NCBI GenBank assembly: GCA_028696285.1
Contig: JAQVHJ010000075.1
Location: 1 to 8,562, forward strand
Length of the DNA: 8,562 nt
Source of the DNA: a bacterium
GTDB lineage: Bacteria > AUK180 > JAQVHJ01
Direction: 5' to 3'
Shown here: in pieces, positions 6,925 to 8,562 of the stretch
How positions within the stretch are numbered: position 1 is the first letter of the stretch
How the letters are laid out: every line of letters begins with the position of its first letter
The notes under the pieces: generated by a model
Seen by the model: only the letters and a program-made list of their open reading frames with translations
Database searches by the model: none
What the model was told of the DNA's origin: nothing
Translations under genes and position numbers: made by a program

Positions 6925-7842
6925 ATGAAGAAATTCAGTTTAATATTTATACTGATTCTTGCAGTAGGAATCTTAATTTATGGAGACTCATACATTTATT
7001 CCGGAACGAAGAATGCCGGGAACTTCCTTAAGATTCCAATCGGAGCAAGAGTCGAAGCACTTGGCGGTTCCTATACCGGGATATCGGACGATATAGAAGG
7101 AATAAACTCAAATCCTGCAGGGCTTGCGCTGGAGGACAGATTCCTCTTTGGAGCCACATTAGGAACGCATTATCTTGAAACGGATTATAATTTCTTCGGA
7201 GTAATGCTGCCGACGGAATACATGGGTAATATTGCATTGTCAGCTATTTACCTCAATTACGGTACCCAGGACGAGTATGATGAGAATGGAAGTTTAATCG
7301 GAGATTTTACCTGTTACGATGCGGCTGCTACACTGACAATATCTGATACGATATTTTCGGGGTTTTATGCCGGATTCAATGCAAGGTATATTGAAACAAA
7401 GTTAGGGGATTATAAAGGCGGGACATTTGCCGGGGATTTAGGTATTTTATGGAATCCGAAGTTTTACAGGAACATGTTTCTCGGAGCTGTTGTTAAGAAT
7501 TTCGGAATTTCATTAAAGCTGGATGAAATGGCGAATGAACTCCCGATTATTTACGGAATAGGAATTGGAGTTTACCCTGTAAAGCAGGTTAACCACCGTC
7601 TTATGCTCTCAGTAGATTATGAAAAGTCTGAAGATACCCCAGATGTCTATAAGTTCGGAATGGAATATTTCCTTTATAAAACAGCTGCGTTCAGGCTTGG
7701 AATGGAGATGTCAGAATTTTCTGAGAAGGAAATGTCTTACGGGATAGGATTAACAAGGTGGAATATAGGATTAAATTATTCAATAAGTTCCCATGAATCT
7801 CTCGAAAACTTACAAAAGATAACTATACTTTATAGTTTTTAA
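6925..7842 (+). CDS. PorV/UPF0164-family outer-membrane beta-barrel protein
   Basis: A 305-residue protein with a Sec signal peptide (MKKF, then a hydrophobic stretch to about Gly20). The family signature follows at residues 34-68: FLKIPIGARVEALGG, then SNPAGLA (62-68). The rest is alternating amphipathic strands rich in Gly and Tyr (for example GFYAGFNARYIETKLGDY), ending in ILYSF. A C-terminal Phe is the usual recognition signal of the BAM barrel-assembly machine. FadL-fold PorV proteins shuttle type IX substrates to the sortase PorU in Bacteroidota, and UPF0164/PorV relatives are widespread in other phyla with uncertain roles. The length is slightly short of canonical PorV (about 370-390), so UPF0164 or a PorQ-like paralogue is equally possible. 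AGGAGG at 6911-6916 lies 8 bases before the ATG. Flanking genes encode secreted LTD proteins, consistent with a function in export or surface attachment. Confidence 0.82.
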   Translation: MKKFSLIFILILAVGILIYGDSYIYSGTKNAGNFLKIPIGARVEALGGSYTGISDDIEGINSNPAGLALEDRFLFGATLGTHYLETDYNFFGVMLPTEYMGNIALSAIYLNYGTQDEYDENGSLIGDFTCYDAAATLTISDTIFSGFYAGFNARYIETKLGDYKGGTFAGDLGILWNPKFYRNMFLGAVVKNFGISLKLDEMANELPIIYGIGIGVYPVKQVNHRLMLSVDYEKSEDTPDVYKFGMEYFLYKTAAFRLGMEMSEFSEKEMSYGIGLTRWNIGLNYSISSHESLENLQKITILYSF

Positions 7843-7866
7843 AATACTTATTACTGGAGGTATCTA

Positions 7867-8562
7867 ATGAAGATAAAGAGAATCCTTTTTACATTCTTGT
7901 TTTCGGTCCTGGTTCTCATAAATGTTTTCGGGGCGAACACAAGAGATGTAGTTATAAATGAAATTGCCTGGATGGGAACAGTCAGTTCAACCTCCGACGA
8001 ATGGATTGAACTGTACAATAACACTGACTCACCCATTGACATGACCGGCTGGACAATGGAAGATGACAACGGAATAATTGACATGTCCTTCACCGGTATA
8101 ATTATTCCTGCGCGCGGTTATGTTTTGATAGAGAACAGTGAAGACACTGTTAATGATGTAACCGGCGACTTAATAGACAGTTCAATCAGCCTCTCAAATA
8201 CCGGTGAAAAGATCACACTCAAGGATAATTTCGGCAATACAATAGATGTTGTCGGGGTAACCGCAACCATGTGGTATGCAGGGAATTCATCACCGATTTA
8301 TACCATGGAACGCAAGAATCCTACAGTTGAGGGGACGAATTCATCAAACTGGGCTAATAACGACGGAATCACCAAAAATGGTCTTGATGCAGACGGTAAT
8401 CCCATTAACGGCACACCAAAATCCATGAACTCTGTTGCGGAAGGCGGTACAGCTGTTTATATCCTGATTGAAATTGACAGGGACAGGATCGAAACAACAG
8501 CGGGAACACCAAATGCAACGGTAATTGAAGTTAAATTAGTTGATGCGGACTATTTCATTGAC
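7867..8562 (+). CDS. Secreted lamin-tail domain protein, 3'-truncated by window edge
   Basis: The open frame gives 232 residues from the ATG at 7867 to the window end without a stop. GGAGG at 7856-7860 supports this start, 6 bases upstream. Residues 1-23 are a Sec signal peptide (MKIKR, hydrophobic core, FGA). A complete lamin-tail domain follows (about 27-188): VVINEIAWMGT at 28-38, SDEWIELYNNT at 43-53, IDMTGW at 57-62, IPARGYVLIEN at 80-90, ISLSNTGEKITLKD at 107-120, MERKNP at 147-152 and GTPKSMNS at 182-189. From about residue 195 a new beta-rich segment begins (VYILIEIDRDRIETTAGTP), resembling the start of an Ig-like or invasin-type domain. Bacterial LTD domains occur in secreted and surface proteins, often beside nucleases or adhesive domains. 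Here the C-terminal domains lie outside the window, so the role is open. The gene follows the outer-membrane barrel by 24 bases and parallels the LTD protein upstream of it. Confidence 0.87.
   Translation, partial: MKIKRILFTFLFSVLVLINVFGANTRDVVINEIAWMGTVSSTSDEWIELYNNTDSPIDMTGWTMEDDNGIIDMSFTGIIIPARGYVLIENSEDTVNDVTGDLIDSSISLSNTGEKITLKDNFGNTIDVVGVTATMWYAGNSSPIYTMERKNPTVEGTNSSNWANNDGITKNGLDADGNPINGTPKSMNSVAEGGTAVYILIEIDRDRIETTAGTPNATVIEVKLVDADYFID

Noticed and set aside
7821..7840. Perfect 7-base inverted repeat (AACTATA-CTT-TATAGTT) running into Ts at the end of the outer-membrane barrel gene, resembling an intrinsic terminator.
   Set aside because: The stem has a single G-C pair and a three-base loop, so it would be very weak. 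It lies inside the last codons, and the next gene follows at once with a good ribosome site.

Overview
The window carries nine protein-coding genes, all on the + strand. Gaps are 0 to 41 bases, and there is no RNA gene, mobile element, CRISPR array or convincing terminator. The first and last genes are cut by the window edges. The sequence suggests an uncultured Gram-negative bacterium of moderate GC content. The second half encodes secreted proteins with Sec signal peptides, one with a FlgD-Ig/type IX-like C-terminal sorting tail, and a PorV/UPF0164-type outer-membrane barrel. That combination is typical of the FCB group and of several candidate phyla near it, such as the Cloacimonadota, Marinimicrobia, WOR-3 and Goldbacteria type. 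The exact phylum cannot be fixed from the sequence alone.

Region 1 (1-1378) is central carbon metabolism. It holds the C-terminal half of a transketolase N-terminal subunit, followed by a complete transketolase C-terminal subunit. Together they would form the split, two-gene form of transketolase.

Region 2 (1389-4618) is the most unusual part. It contains a DHH/DHHA1-family phosphoesterase and an unrecognised 130-residue protein. The stop codon of that protein directly abuts the start of a Clp1-like polynucleotide 5'-hydroxyl kinase of the archaeal/eukaryotic type. A small DUF3006 protein follows. A predicted phosphoesterase or nuclease, a predicted 5'-end kinase and a small protein that may have a beta barrel, translated in series, could form a nucleic-acid end-processing module. 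This is inference from families and gene order.

Region 3 (4660-8562) encodes envelope and secreted proteins. The first is a 748-residue multidomain protein: a lamin-tail domain (LTD), Ig-like and FN3 domains, and a FlgD-Ig/type IX-like tail. Next is a PorV/UPF0164-like outer-membrane barrel. Last is a second signal-peptide LTD protein that runs off the end. In type IX secretion PorV shuttles substrates with such tails, so the arrangement fits a secreted substrate beside its outer-membrane partner.

Gene spacing would allow one long transcript. The 41-base gap before the 748-residue gene is the likeliest place for a separate transcription start, but no clear promoter is visible there.
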